Source: Pseudopyrenochaeta lycopersici
Lineage: Eukaryota > Ascomycota > Dothideomycetes > Pleosporales > Pseudopyrenochaetaceae
Direction of reading: 5' to 3'
Assembly: GCA_003313425.1 (NCBI GenBank)
Contig: NHZP01000005.1
Coordinates: 682,001 to 746,000 of the forward strand
DNA: 64,000 bases
Positions 22,568 to 34,814 of the stretch are shown here, one piece after another. The notes below the pieces were generated by a model. The model was not told where the DNA came from. It saw only the letters and a list, made by a program, of their open reading frames with translations, and made no database searches. The stretch's first letter is position 1; each line of letters starts with the position of its first letter. A program made the translations under genes and the position numbers.

Positions 22568-24354
22568 ATGGCAGACCACGCGGAGTCGACACACGAGAAG
22601 AAAGGCGCACCCACGCCCATAACCACATCCCCACTACAATCTCTGAGCAATTCGGCCTTGTCACCAGGCCGTTCGCCGCCTCCAGCCCTGAAAATGAGCC
22701 CCAGTCCTGGCCCGCATTCATCCCACCGATCCAGCTTCGCAGAAGCCATGCGGGGAACGCCCACATCACCACGCACGTCGCGACAGCCCTCCCTCACTCA
22801 GCAAGCTCTCCAAGATCTACTGAATAATCCACCCACGAAAGGCGGGGACCCCAAGTTCCATGGCCGCGATTGGAAGACAATCAGGCTCGGGGAGGTGGCT
22901 GACCCGAACCTGGTGAGATTTGTTGAATATGACACGAGCGTTGAGGATGCTACCAGCGTGAGTTGTACTTGATTTGTCCTGTTGCAAGCAGTAGAGCTTA
23001 CCTGCGTAGATACTGGTCCAGCACGGAGCCCCCAACGTCGTCCTGCTCCGCGAAAATGCAAACACACGCCACGCAACCGGAACCTTTGATTACAGCGACC
23101 TCAACGCATACCTGCTCCTAGTGCTTGGCCTCGCACATCCAGACGAGGAAGACATAGGATCGTTTGATGAGCTCGCAAAGAAAGGAAGAGAAGGAAAGCC
23201 GATTCCACTCAGAGACGTCAAGGAGGTTGGCGGCAAGAAGGAGCCATTGATCACCTTGCCAAATACGGCAGACTTGACAAAAGCTATGGAGGTCTTTGGC
23301 AGTGGAGTACATAGGGTTCTCGTTGCGGAAGAGGGCACAACAAACATCATTGGAGTGCTTACACAACTGAGGCTGGTCTCGTTCTTCTGGGAAAACCGGC
23401 AGAGCTTCCCAGGCGTGGACCAGCTGTACTCGCAGCTGATCAAGGACTTGAACATCGGCTCGCAGACTGTCCTGGCCATCAAGTAAGTAATGCTTGTGTT
23501 CGAGGAACGAGGCGCGCTAACGAGATATCTAGCGGCGACAAGCCTCTGGCCGCGGCTCTCGAGCTCATGAACAATGAAGGTGTATCGTCTCTACCAGTTC
23601 TCGACGCTTACAACAATGTCATTGGAAACATCTCACATGTCGACGTCCGAGTAAGCACCCTTGCACTTCTCTCAGGATGGTTTAGTGACTGACTAAATCA
23701 TCACAGCTCCTTACAAAGTCAACCTCTCTTCCACTCCTCCGATCCTCTTGTATCCACTTCATATCTGTCATCCTGTCCGAGCGTGGCGTGAATGACGGGA
23801 AAGACTCTTTTCCTGTCTTCCACGTCAATCCCTTCAGCACACTCGCCCATACTGTCGCAAAACTAGTAGCCACGCGTTCACACCGCATGTGGGTCGTCGA
23901 TGCGCCATCACCGGCATCCTCAGGTCCTTCGACCCCAGCGCTAACACCATCTGTCCTCGTCCCTCCCTCGCCAATCACGCCTCTGCCTACTATAGTATCT
24001 GGCCCAACGCCCGTCAGCTCTGCAGCACCCACGCACCTCGCTGGCACTGGCGCCGTGGCACCCGCAATTTCTGCATCAGCAATCCCTGGAGCCAGCCTGT
24101 CTGGGAGACTCAGTGGTGTCATAAGTCTCACGGACATTCTCAACTTGTTTGCGAGGGCGAGTGGCCTACATCCTCATGATCCTGATGAAGCGAGGCGTGC
24201 TAGGCGCAGGTCGAGCTCGAGCAGTATGAGGAGGAGCATGGACAGTTCGAGGAGTGAGAGTGTTAGCGGTATTGCGGGAAGGAGAGGTAGTGTAAGCGAG
24301 AGAGAGAAGAATCTGACAGGACTAGGAGTTTCACGTGGTCGTGGCAATGCGTGA
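22568..24354 (+). CDS. sds23: Sds23-type CBS-domain protein
   Basis: Four exons, 22568-22957, 23010-23482, 23533-23650 and 23707-24354, code 542 residues. Sds23/Moc1 proteins link nutrient and stress signals to cell-cycle control. In yeasts they genetically assist the anaphase-promoting complex and restrain PP2A-type phosphatases, in cytosol and nucleus. The Ser/Pro-rich N-terminus (1-80) is followed by the conserved start of the first CBS unit ([18 protein letters not shown]). The [20 protein letters not shown] segment comes next, then CBS motifs such as [20 protein letters not shown] and [21 protein letters not shown] last CBS half contains [10 protein letters not shown] and [16 protein letters not shown], separated by a Ser/Pro/Thr-rich insertion of about 60 residues. 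The C-terminal 65 residues are Arg/Ser-rich and probably phosphorylated. All three introns are 50-56 nt, and the phases restore CBS motifs. The chosen ATG follows a GTG that would only add five residues. Confidence 0.92.
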
Positions 24355-27300
24355 GCAATACGAGGAGCATGGAAGAAAAGGGAAGCGAGACTAGAGAAAC
24401 AGGAGCACTGAGCATCATGGGGTCGAGATTGGAAATTTTGCCTTTGGGAAAGAATTGCAGGCATTGAATTCTGTTCTGGCGTTATATTCAGCATCAAGAT
24501 TGCCAGGTTTGGCGTTCACAAGGCGTTTTATGAGTCAGGGCCGGCCATATGAAGGCCATGTCCTCGTGTCGGGAAGACTCTGTTTGTTGAACATTGTCGA
24601 GGAGAAATTCAAATCACCTTTGACTAGATCTGAGGCCGGACTTTGGCTTCATATTGAGTATGGGTCACAACGAATGTGTCGCTGTTATAGAGAGACTGTT
24701 TATATCAGATACATTGTTGAACAGCGATTCCCTCGTTTGGTAAGGTGGCTGTGCTGACTGTCGGTGCGCGTTTGTGTTGCTGGTCCGCCGGGAAAGAACG
24801 CACCCGAAGTGGGTCAAGCACATAAGCGTTCAAGAAACCATATACTTTGAGTACAATTTGAGTACAAAGGCAAAACATGTTTATTCATGGTTCATGGCAT
24901 GGTGAGCGAAAACAAAAAGGAAAAAGCCTGGATAACGGTAGTCCCCGTGTGCCTATTCGTCTAAATTTATCGTCAAGTTTAACTCTTAAAGTTTGTTTAT
25001 TCTTGGGGTATTGCAGGATTGCAGCAGCATGTGTTTGTATGTGAGCTGGGTAACGACATGAGCTGAAACGCGTGATCCATGAAATGGGCAGTGATGTTCG
25101 AAACAGATTTTAATACTATTGTGGGGGTTGCAGCGCGCTTGGAAAGTGTATTTTTTTTTACCAAGATTCACCTAAGCGATGCAGAAAATGCGGTTACATG
25201 GGTACAAACTCAGTGCATGTGTCACATCCTCAAGAGCCTCAGGGCACTAGGGGTATCAACTTGATCGAATTCGGGCCGTTGCGCATGTTCGGTGGTGTAT
25301 GTTTGGACTCGTTCCTTGATGCTTCGCTTGTCGTTGCAGGAACAAAAGTGCCGCAAGTGGGTTAGAGGTGGGCCTCGGCTAAAGGCGTTTCGAGATCGAC
25401 ATGGAGAAGCTTCAATATCAGTAAGTTGTGCGAGTATGGATGGTTAATTTTAGCAGTCTGATGATGACAGAACATTGGCATGGCGATGCTCTTGATCGCC
25501 GGGGTGGGATCGGATGCTTTCTTTAGTTGTGGTAACTTGAATGAGGACCGTCTTGGCAGCGGCTTGCAACAAAGTATGCGATGGGTTGGTCGCAAGCCAC
25601 TCAATGGTCTGAAGCCTCGTGGCGCTGTATTCGTCAACGCAAAAACGGGCAACTGTGGAGAGCATAAGGTTTCGCCAATCGAGGGCGGGCGGAGCGTATC
25701 GTTGGGAGGGATATGTGATGTAGGGTACAAGGTGTGGAAAGACATCCACGTGTAGGTTGAGGCAAAGTCTAGGCTGGGATTGATGCTAAATGGGATGAAT
25801 GTAAATGGTGGACGTTGTAGATGGCATGGGCTTGTCGCCCGAGGCGCTATATGCGATGGAAGGGTGCTAGACGCAGGGCGGATGTGTTAGTGTGTGAGAG
25901 GTTAGTGGTTAAATGCGTCAAATATAGCCGGGCGGCAGAACCCAAACTGGAGACAAAGAGAGAGACAGAGATAGGACGGGCGTCTAATGAAGGCAACGGT
26001 GCGTAGGAAGAATGTCTTCCGTCTTCTGGTGCTTGAGTAGACAGACTTTTCGTCTTCGGACATGAATGCTAATTCAGAAAATGCAGGCTAGGGAATACGA
26101 CGTGGTGTGTAGAGTTGTCAAGGGATGTACCCTGTCGGTGTATACGGGGGAAGTGGCGCTTGGTCAGGTACCATCTGAATGGCCGGAGAGATTCCGCGAG
26201 CTAGCGCAGCCGTGGTAGATATGTCGACAGCAGGGCATGTCACGATGGAATATTGGAATGACGCCAGCCCTGGTCTTTGGGGAGCAGCAAAGAGGATGCA
26301 ATACCGGCATGCTGCCCAGCGGCACCGGGGGTTTCCTTGTGGCAGTGGGCTCTGGGGGGGATGGCCATCGAGGCAGAAGGCTGCGGAGAAAAATAAATAA
26401 ATAAAGAATGGATGTGCATGCAGGAACGCAGGTAGTGGGCAGGCCAAGTGGAAGCGTCTTTGAAGGCGCGACCCGTCGTCTCAAGGCGTGCAGGCAGTAT
26501 GCAGGCGGCGCTCAGGACGACAACCGCTGGGTGCATGCCGTGGAGGTTGAGCTCATCTCGCGCAACATGGTTTTTTCCCCACCAGTAAAGCTCCGTGGTG
26601 GAGCTCGAGATGGCGACGTGTCAACGTGGCGAGTGGGCAGGCAGCGTCCGAATTGGCTACCGGGCGGCCGTGGTCGCGGATCCCTGAAGCGAACAGCGGG
26701 ACCGAGCGCGAGGGGCCCAGCGGTGCCTGATTCGCCCTGGGGGCTGCACCCACACCCATTCTTGAGTTTCAGGAGGTGATACGAGTAGTGCGCGCACAAG
26801 AAACGATACTTCCAAGCAGCCCACGCTGCTCGGAATGTCCATCTGCCCCCGAGCCATTGACTCGCGCCCGCCCATTGGCGCCAGGGCATCCTGTCCCCAG
26901 GATTGCAACCCATCTGCACCTCTGTCTGAATAGTTGCTAGCCCATCTTTTCTCCTGCATCTGCCCTCGTCCAGCATTTGCCCGTCGCTTTTGGCCGCCCT
27001 CTGCCGCCGCGTTCCCATCTCATCTGCTCTCTGCCCGCCCCGGCTCTAGCTCTGCACTGATCCGCACGCGTGCTTCGCTAGCTCGCCCGTGGCTCTTTTT
27101 GGCTTTGTGCTGCTCCATCACGAACACCGACTGTCAGAGAAGGCCCCCCTGACGGACACCAGGGCCCAGTCCCGCAGTAAACAGTGCAAACTCAGTTTAG
27201 TCCAACTGTTTCTTGCGCGTATCATGCCACTACCCTCCACCTTAGATCAATAATTAGTACTATCAATTGCCGAGCGCCGCGCGCTGCCTCAACCTTCCAC

Positions 27301-27492
27301 AGCCGGCCGCATACCTACCAACGAGCGACTCCCTCCCGCACTGCTGCGCGTGCCACCGGCTGCCACGAGAAGCACTTGACTGCTTGCATCTTACCTTTCT
27401 GCCGCTGCTTGGCTGTCCGGAGAATGCTCCAGCTCCCAAGCCTGGCGACGCTACCCCAACCCTGACATCCAAAACCATACACTCCACAGACG
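24355..27492. other. Long intergenic region before the Sec7 gene
   Basis: 3.1 kb with no gene I can support. A minus-strand frame at 25447-25749 is protein-like but lacks an early ATG. The part from about 26560 is GC-rich, and the last 300 bases are pyrimidine-rich, as expected of a strong promoter and leader. A short upstream ATG reading frame lies at 27424-27465. Confidence 0.45.
27424..27465 (+). promoter_or_regulatory. Upstream ORF in the Sec7-gene leader
   Basis: An ATG opens a 13-codon frame starting MLQLPSLA that ends in TGA, 27 nt before the main start codon at 27493. If the transcript begins upstream of 27424, scanning ribosomes would meet this ATG first, so it could lower translation of the exchange factor. 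The transcript start is not visible. Confidence 0.35.
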
Positions 27493-30400
27493 ATGCAGGA
27501 CTTTACACGTCCCGATGACTCCCGGCCAACTACGCCGACCGGCCCTTCGAGGACGTTCAAACCCACCGCCGGGCCCATGCGAGCCCTCGACACCAACCAG
27601 CCCAAGCAGGAGACTTTCTTCGACGATGCCACGCCCGTCGACCGACTGAGGGCCCTCGACCTGGACCGAGACGGCCTGCGCGACTCCCACGACCTCTCCT
27701 TTGCCGAAGGTGCCACTGTGAGGGACTCGGTCGTAGACAACATGCTGCTCTCCCTCGACCAGTTCTCCACCGGCCACCTGTTTGGCAACCCGGGCCCCCA
27801 GTACACAAACTACGGCGAAGACGACTCGTTCCTCAGAGACAATTCCTACCGGCCCCCGGGCATACGCCATCGCGGCCACACCCACACCTCCTCACGCTCA
27901 TCCGACTACGACCTGCACCCCGAGGACCCGGCCCGCTACGCTACACAGCACTCGCGCAGCCGCAGAAGCAACAGCAGCAACAACATCAGCACACCAGTCA
28001 GCCGGAAAGGGAGCGTGCGAGATGTCTACCCCGGCAGGCAGACAACCGGCCCCTATGGGCAGCACCAGCAGACAGGCCACCTTCGCGGCGCTGGCAAGAA
28101 AAGCAGCAAGGGCAGCGGCTCCTCGAGCATGGATTTTGGGCAATCGGGCCTCCTGGGAACCCAACGTCTGGGCTTTGGGAAGCGATCCGCCAGCTTCGAT
28201 CACAGCAATGCCAGCGACCGGGCGCGGATGGCGCCTCTGAAGGTCGAGTCCTTGCTGGACAGAGGCAGAGTTGCCTACCAGAATTATTCAGACGAATATG
28301 ATGCGGCTCCCGAGCCCACCATCCCAGCCGGTCCCCGCAGACTGCATGAGACACCACAATCGCCGGCCGCGTACCCGCCCCAGCCCTCATACGCACCCCC
28401 GCAAGCTCCTGTCCCTCGTCGGAGGGGCAGTCTCCGCTCCAACACGAGCTACAAGACCCTACGGAAGAACAAAAGCCAACCAGAACCAAACATGCGAGCG
28501 CAGGCACAGGAGTTTGTCAACGCCAGCACGCTGCGAGACCTGCCCCCAGTTCCCTCATTCCACGACCCGACAGCTCCATCACCGACCGTGGCGACGCGCA
28601 AACCCCAATTCCCATCGCAGCCTCCAGTAGCTGCTCCACCGAAGGAGAAGCCTGGGTTCTTCAGACGCGTTTTCGGCGGAGGTTCCTCCAAGGCCCAACC
28701 CCAGACCCCTAGCTCTGCCAATGGATCGATCAATCCACAAACCGAGTCGGCTCCAACTTCCAGCAAACAAAGGCCTCCCGACATCGACTCGATCTATTCT
28801 CAAGCGCGACCACGAACTACGCCCAGCAACAATAACAACAATCACATTGCTAGCCAACTGAAATCCTTACCCAAGCCTCCACAGTCTGCCTCGGGCCCGC
28901 CAAAGGAGCCGCAACAACTCGCTCCCCCGGCTCTCGCGAAGAAGCCATCCTCATTCTTCAGGCGAAGGAAGAAGTCCATGTCTGAGGTCACCAAGCCACC
29001 TGTCATGGCCCTGGATTTCACTCCACCCCCTAAGCCCGTGCTGCCTGCGCAACCCAGTCCGAGTGTGAGCAGCTTGCGCAAGGTTATGAACCCGTATCTG
29101 ACCGACGCTGGGCGCGTTGCTGACCAGCTTTCCGATACGCAAGAACAACAGTCGACCGAGGACGAGTCGAATGTTGAGCGGCCGCAGGGGTTCTCGCCGG
29201 GATACAAGCCCCACAAGGATGCGACAGTCCGCACAGTGAAACTTACTTCGCATGGAGACGACAAATCACCTCCATCCTCACGCGGCGAGCATTTAAAGTC
29301 TCCGCACTTGGCCAATGCGGATAGTCCCAAACTGAAGCTGAAAATGAAGCATGGCAAGAAGCCTGTCTCGACTTCGCAAGAAGACAGCTTCCTTGCGGAC
29401 AGCAGCAGCTGCAACGAGGACGGTAGCGGCCGCGCGACACCAACGGGCGCGCGCAGTGGCAAGGATCAAACCCGAAAGGTTGGTCCAGGCCCCACTTCGT
29501 CTTCACTCAACCACTCCGGGGTAGACGGAAGGAGCGACCGCAAAGGAAATGGCGATCAGCGGACAGAGCTGCTTTCACCCACCAGCCAAGCCATGTCTGG
29601 CAGTGGCACGGCGTCACAGTCCGCTTCAGAGGTGGAGGACGAGGGCTGGGTCATCACCGAACCATCAAGAAAGGAGCAATCTTCACTGCGGAACACAAGT
29701 GCGGCTGCAAAGCGCGTGTGGCTCGATACCACGCTGCCGGCGAACAAGCTCGGTGACACGACCGACGACCTCAAGCTGCCCTTGGAAGGCGCGCGCTCCT
29801 CACAGCTGTCGCTGGAGAAGCCATCCCCAACAACCCCCGACGCCGTCTCTCCAACGTCTCCTAATGACGTGTTCCATTCCACGACCAGCCTGCCTATCGT
29901 CCAGGTTGAAAGCCGCGAATCTGACTCAATGACCGCCATTGTCGAAGACCGCTCTATGCAAACTGAGCCCACTGACGCCGACCGGGAACGCGCGCTCCAA
30001 ATCTACAATGGTGACGATTCTTCGATCGTGAAAGGCCAGGCAGCTGCCGTGCTGGGCGACGTCACCTTGACCGCCACGCGAACTCGGAAGGCCTTTATGG
30101 ATCTGTTCGACTGGACAGGCTTCAATATCCTTGGCGCCATGCGCGACATGTGCGGCAAGCTCGTCCTCAAGGCCGAGACGCAGCAAGTGGACCGTATCCT
30201 CATGAGCCTCTCGGAGCGTTGGTGCGAATGCAACAGCAGCCACGGATTCAAAGCAGTTGGTGAGTGACGAACCCGACATGTCAAATTTTGACGCTTTCTA
30301 ATTTTGATTCATAGATGTTGTGCACACCATTTGCTATTCTATTCTACTGCTCAATACGGATCTGCACCTTGCTGATATCGAGTCGCGGATGACCCGCGGC

Positions 30401-32397
30401 CAATTCGTCAGGAACACGCTTCCAACGGTTCTCCGTGTGTGTCAAGACGCAGTCAAGGCGGCAGGAGGTGAGACGCTGCGGCCACAATCTACTCACTTCA
30501 GGAGAGGTTCCCTTCCATGGAACGATCGATCAGAACCGGCTTCACCCGGTGCCGACGCCACGACCTTCCCAGCAGAGGTGTTAGACGAGCCTACACAGGA
30601 CAAGAGGACACGCAGTCGTCTGTCCATCAGACCGCCTGCTAGAAGCGGCTCAGAGGGCCTACACCCTGTCGACTCTGCGGCGTCCGAGTCCAACACCCTC
30701 GTCAACAGCCCGTATAATGGTCCCATGCGAGGATGGGAGTTTCAAATTGAGACTGTGCTCAAAGAGTTCTATGATTCCATTCGAAAACAACGCCTGCCCC
30801 TCCACGGCGCCCCGGATCCTGTTGTGCACCATCAACCGTCATCTAACAATCTGTCGGTTAGCAATATGTTACGTCGCACGCCCAGCGTCCTGAGCAAAGC
30901 ACCCTCCGACAATGTAAGCTATCGTGGTCGGTCCCAGGGCGACTTCCGCAGTGTGGGTGCCCGCTGGGCTACAAAGAATCGATCAAGGCAAAAACTGTAC
31001 CCTTCGTCTACTGTGGCATCGAGCCGGACCAGCCTTGATGATGGATCTGTGTGGAGCCCGACTGGGTCAAGCACATGGAGTCGCTATTCTTATGGCAAGA
31101 CAGGAACGTCAATGTCAATGGATTCTCTTGGCACGCACTTCGCTGCTGGCGACTATCAGCAGGCGATTGGATTCGCTAACGCTCTCAGTCAAGCCATCAT
31201 CCGCGAGGAGGGTATGACTATCGCTAGCGATGAAGAATTCACTCGCGTTGCGCCACTGTTGGAGGACGAGACGCTGGAACTTGCTGGAGCCCCTTGGGCT
31301 AAAGAGGGCATCTTGAAGCACAAGCATCATCTGGAGTCGATTGACAAGAAGGCCAAGGACCGGGCGTGGAATGAGTGCTTTGCCGTTGTCGAAAAAGGCT
31401 GCATGCGCCTGTTCTCCTTCAGCATGAACTCAAAATCCGTACGAAACAAGAGCAAGCTTCGACCGTCAGCTGGCAGTGTTGTTGGTGGCGGTAACTGGAT
31501 GGACAATGCGGAGGCGCTCGACAGCTTCCCTCTCCGCCAGACAATAGCCAGTGCACTACCGCCTCCAGGATACTCGAAATCCAGACCTCACGTATTTGCC
31601 TTGTCACTCCCGACTGGTGCCGTTCATCTTTTCCAAGTTGGAACGCCTGATATTGTTCGCGAGTTTGTCTGCACTGCGAACTATTGGTCTGCTAGGCTAT
31701 CCAAGGAGCCTCTGACCGGCGGTGTTAGCAGTATGGAGTATGGCTGGGGCGAGAACGTCATCAACCCAGCCTTGATCCGACGAGACAGCACGCCATCAGT
31801 ACAGGGCCATATGCCACGCCCTAGTGTCGCGAGCTCGCTCCGTAGTTCAATGGATCATGCGACCGGTACTCCCAAGGCTCGGCTTCCGGGCGACAAGGTC
31901 AATCTATCTGACTGGAGTCCGCCCACCTCAAGCATGATGGCGAGCAATTTGATGGAGGTGGATCAACTAAGAGCCCTCACAAACTATGTCAAGAGCATTG
32001 AGGCCGAGTTGGGGCACCACAACGAATTGCGAGCGCCTCTGATCATCGCAGTATGTTCTCGAATCAGATTGTAAATGTACCTATTGCTAACAGAGCCCAG
32101 TTTTCTCCCCGTCACCCGAACGCAGCACGAGCCATGGCCAACTGGGAACGCAAGTCTCAATACCTTCTGAGGGAGATTGTCAAGTTTCGGACGTACATCG
32201 ACACGCTAACCGCGGCCCAAATCCAGAAACAGAAAATCTACGCAGAGCGCGAAGCTCTTGAAGAGAAAGAAGGGGATATGGATGGGGCCGCGGCTGAGAG
32301 CGCAAAACCTAGTGAAGATGGTGCGAAAGAAGTCCTGGCAGCTTCCGCACCTACCCTGAACCCACCCCTTACACAAGCTTTCCTTTTACATCCATAA
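27493..32397 (+). CDS. syt1: Sec7-PH Arf guanine nucleotide exchange factor (Syt1-like)
   Basis: Three exons, 27493-30259, 30315-32050 and 32101-32397, code 1599 residues. The protein should activate Arf-family GTPases on Golgi or plasma membrane. Its Sec7-then-PH layout matches yeast Syt1. Residues 1-800 are Ser/Pro-rich and disordered, with basic patches (PGFFRRVFGGG, SSFFRRRKKSMSE). The Sec7 domain runs from about 830, with KAFMDLFDWTGFNILGAMRD and the catalytic glutamate-finger region LVLKAETQQVDRIL (E895). The hydrophobic core VVHTICYSILLLNTDLHLAD begins at the first splice junction. About 95 low-complexity residues are inserted before the last Sec7 helix (WEFQIETVLKEFYDSIRKQ). The PH domain spans about 1245-1390, opening at APWAKEGILKHKHHLES. 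A coiled coil near 1510-1560 (NWERKSQYLLREIVKFRTYI) precedes the end. Introns are 55 and 50 nt. Confidence 0.92.
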
Positions 32398-34814
32398 ACC
32401 GTCGGCAGCTTCGTACACTGACGGGTTATTTTCTTTTAATGATCAGGTCTTACCCCGCTTCGACGAACAATGCAGCGTTTGCGACTTCTTCACTCGTCGA
32501 GACCTTGTTTGAGACAACGTCCGCATTCAGTGGCATAATGCCCTATACTCATTGTAATATCTACGATCTTCTTTTCTTAGCGTTTTGGTATGTTCACGAC
32601 ATTTTCACTTCTACCTCCCATAGCATTGGGAGCGGATCGACGACGCGTCATGTACGATTTTTCGGCGGCTTGCTTGATTTGTCGGGCCTGATGGTTGAGC
32701 CATCCTGCATTCTATTTCATCTTCAGTCACGATGCATAGGGTGGGAGTATTTTGCATTGTTCGATGGTTTTTTGACTTTAGACTTGGAAGACTAGAGGGG
32801 AAAGGGACTGTTCGAATCAAGTACCCCAGGGTTCGCAATTGAATCATTCAAATCTCCCATTACTACTATTCAATCTAAACCATTGACGTCAATTTGATAT
32901 CTATTTTGAGAACCGTTTCATCACAGCTTGTCCAGCTCCACCCCTCCAACGTCGAGGAGGCGCAATTTGCCTCCGAATGTGAACTCCAGTTCACGTATCC
33001 ACCAATTGATTAGCCCTTCCAGCTTGGACTCAGCTCCATCAGCCTCCCTGCAGCCTCTATGCTCCTCGAATGTCGACTGTCAAGCAGCTCAACCGGCAAT
33101 GTAGCATTGTGCAATGCCCATTGCGCCTGACAGCTGCCATTAGTAAAGTCGTGGTTGACGACTCCATTCCCAATCACGAGCCCAAGACTCGGTCTTCGCC
33201 GTTGGCGCGCACCGTCCGACGCAAGCCACAGGTGTTCCGTGCATTTGGGCTGGACCTCTCTAGCGCCGTGGACTTGCAGATACCAGATCAAAGCGTACGC
33301 TCGCGTGCAGCATGGGGAACCAAAAAGGAAAGCTGAGGTAGGGCAGGTGGATGTGTACCTATCGCATTAGACTCCGCATGGATGTGGAAGGTGCTTGGTG
33401 TGGCTAGGACGGGGCAGCTGTGCAAAAGACTCGCAGCAGGCTGCATAGAGCTTTACCGCATCTTCAAGTGTCGTTTTGTAGGACTGTCTGCTTACAGACC
33501 CCTTGTTCGCGGGAAGAAAAGGCGGATCTCTGGAAAGGGTGTCGGTGAGCTTACTTCCCCCCCAGTGAGTACGGCATTGGGCCGGTTGTGCTTGGCCCTT
33601 TTAAATTTTTGGTGGAAAGTGAGGTCGTCATTGAAATGGCCAACAACAAGGAATTGAACGTCGATGGCATAGTAAAAGTCACCACTCAATGCATGACGTT
33701 ACGTTGCACTTTTGATGCAGGGTACGGCATGTGATGGTGTATAGCACAACGGTACCAAAAAGATCAAGGAAACTTTCTGCATGAGCCAAAGTCGGTGGAC
33801 CCTTGGGTTCGGTGTTGCCGCTTCGCGTAGCCTTGTACTCTATCCCACGCGACCCTCAGCCACGAAGAGGCTTAACGAATGCCCAATTCATTTTCAGCAT
33901 CCCAAATTAAGCTCGACGGGTGGGCGAATGGGGATGCAGAAGGGGATCAAGATGCGGAACCGGGGTCGTGCCGTGCATGTGTGGAGCGGGAGGGCGACAC
34001 GTAGGGTTGGGGGAGATGAACTGTCTTGGAAAGGATTGCTGGATGATGAATTGGAGGAATTGATGCAGAGACATTGGGCTGGGAATTGATAGCCAGACAG
34101 AGGGCAATGGACAACAGATGTACGAGCGCTATTGGTATTGTAGTGCTTTCGGACGCTCTCGTGGCTCGACTTGTGGACGCGAAGCTGCAGCATGTACTAG
34201 AGTCATTACCTTGGGGAGCCAGTCCCAAAGGCATCCAAGGCTCCATCCACAAGGATATGCCGCAAGCCATCGACCCACACTGCAGGCTTTACTTGACGCG
34301 TCCGTCCCGAGCGAGCATCTTTTCCTTTTTATGTCCGCCTCGACTTGTTTGCATGCCCCTGATTTCCCAGACTTCCTATTTCTCCAGAGATCAGCACCTC
34401 GATTCCTACTTTGGTAGTTGACGTTTCTTCCTCAGACCGTCGAGAGCGTCTAGTCCAGCGGCTGGCCCAGAACCTCTGACGTTCTGTTCGGTTCGGTTGT
34501 CAGACTTCTCAGCCTTAGATCTTACTTACCAACCAAAACAACCCCGCCACTACATACGAATTCTCTCGACCTACTCTCCCCCAACAGTCAGCCGCACTCT
34601 AAAACGAGCACCGCAGCTTCCATCGTGCAGTTGCCGCTTCTTGCTTCTTACTCTCCAACCTGCGCTACGATAAACTTCTTGTAACGATCAGCGAGCAAGC
34701 TCCATAAGAGGCATCCCGCCGTCGATCGCCCACGCTTTCTCGGCTTCTCCGCTGCCGGCCCGCGCGAACACCACCTTCAATACACCGCGACATAAGACAC
34801 ATACCTACATCGCC
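32398..34814. other. Long intergenic region before the metacaspase gene
   Basis: 2.4 kb without a supportable gene. Frames at 32439-32795, 33070-33336 and 33781-34089 are open, but they show no domain, exon chain or homology that I recognise. The final 300 bases are CT-rich and probably carry the metacaspase promoter and leader. Confidence 0.45.

Noticed and set aside
27315..27885. Minus-strand open frames of up to 163 codons
   Set aside because: Antisense to the leader and Pro/Ser-rich start of the Sec7-PH gene; GC-rich coding sequence opens such frames by chance.
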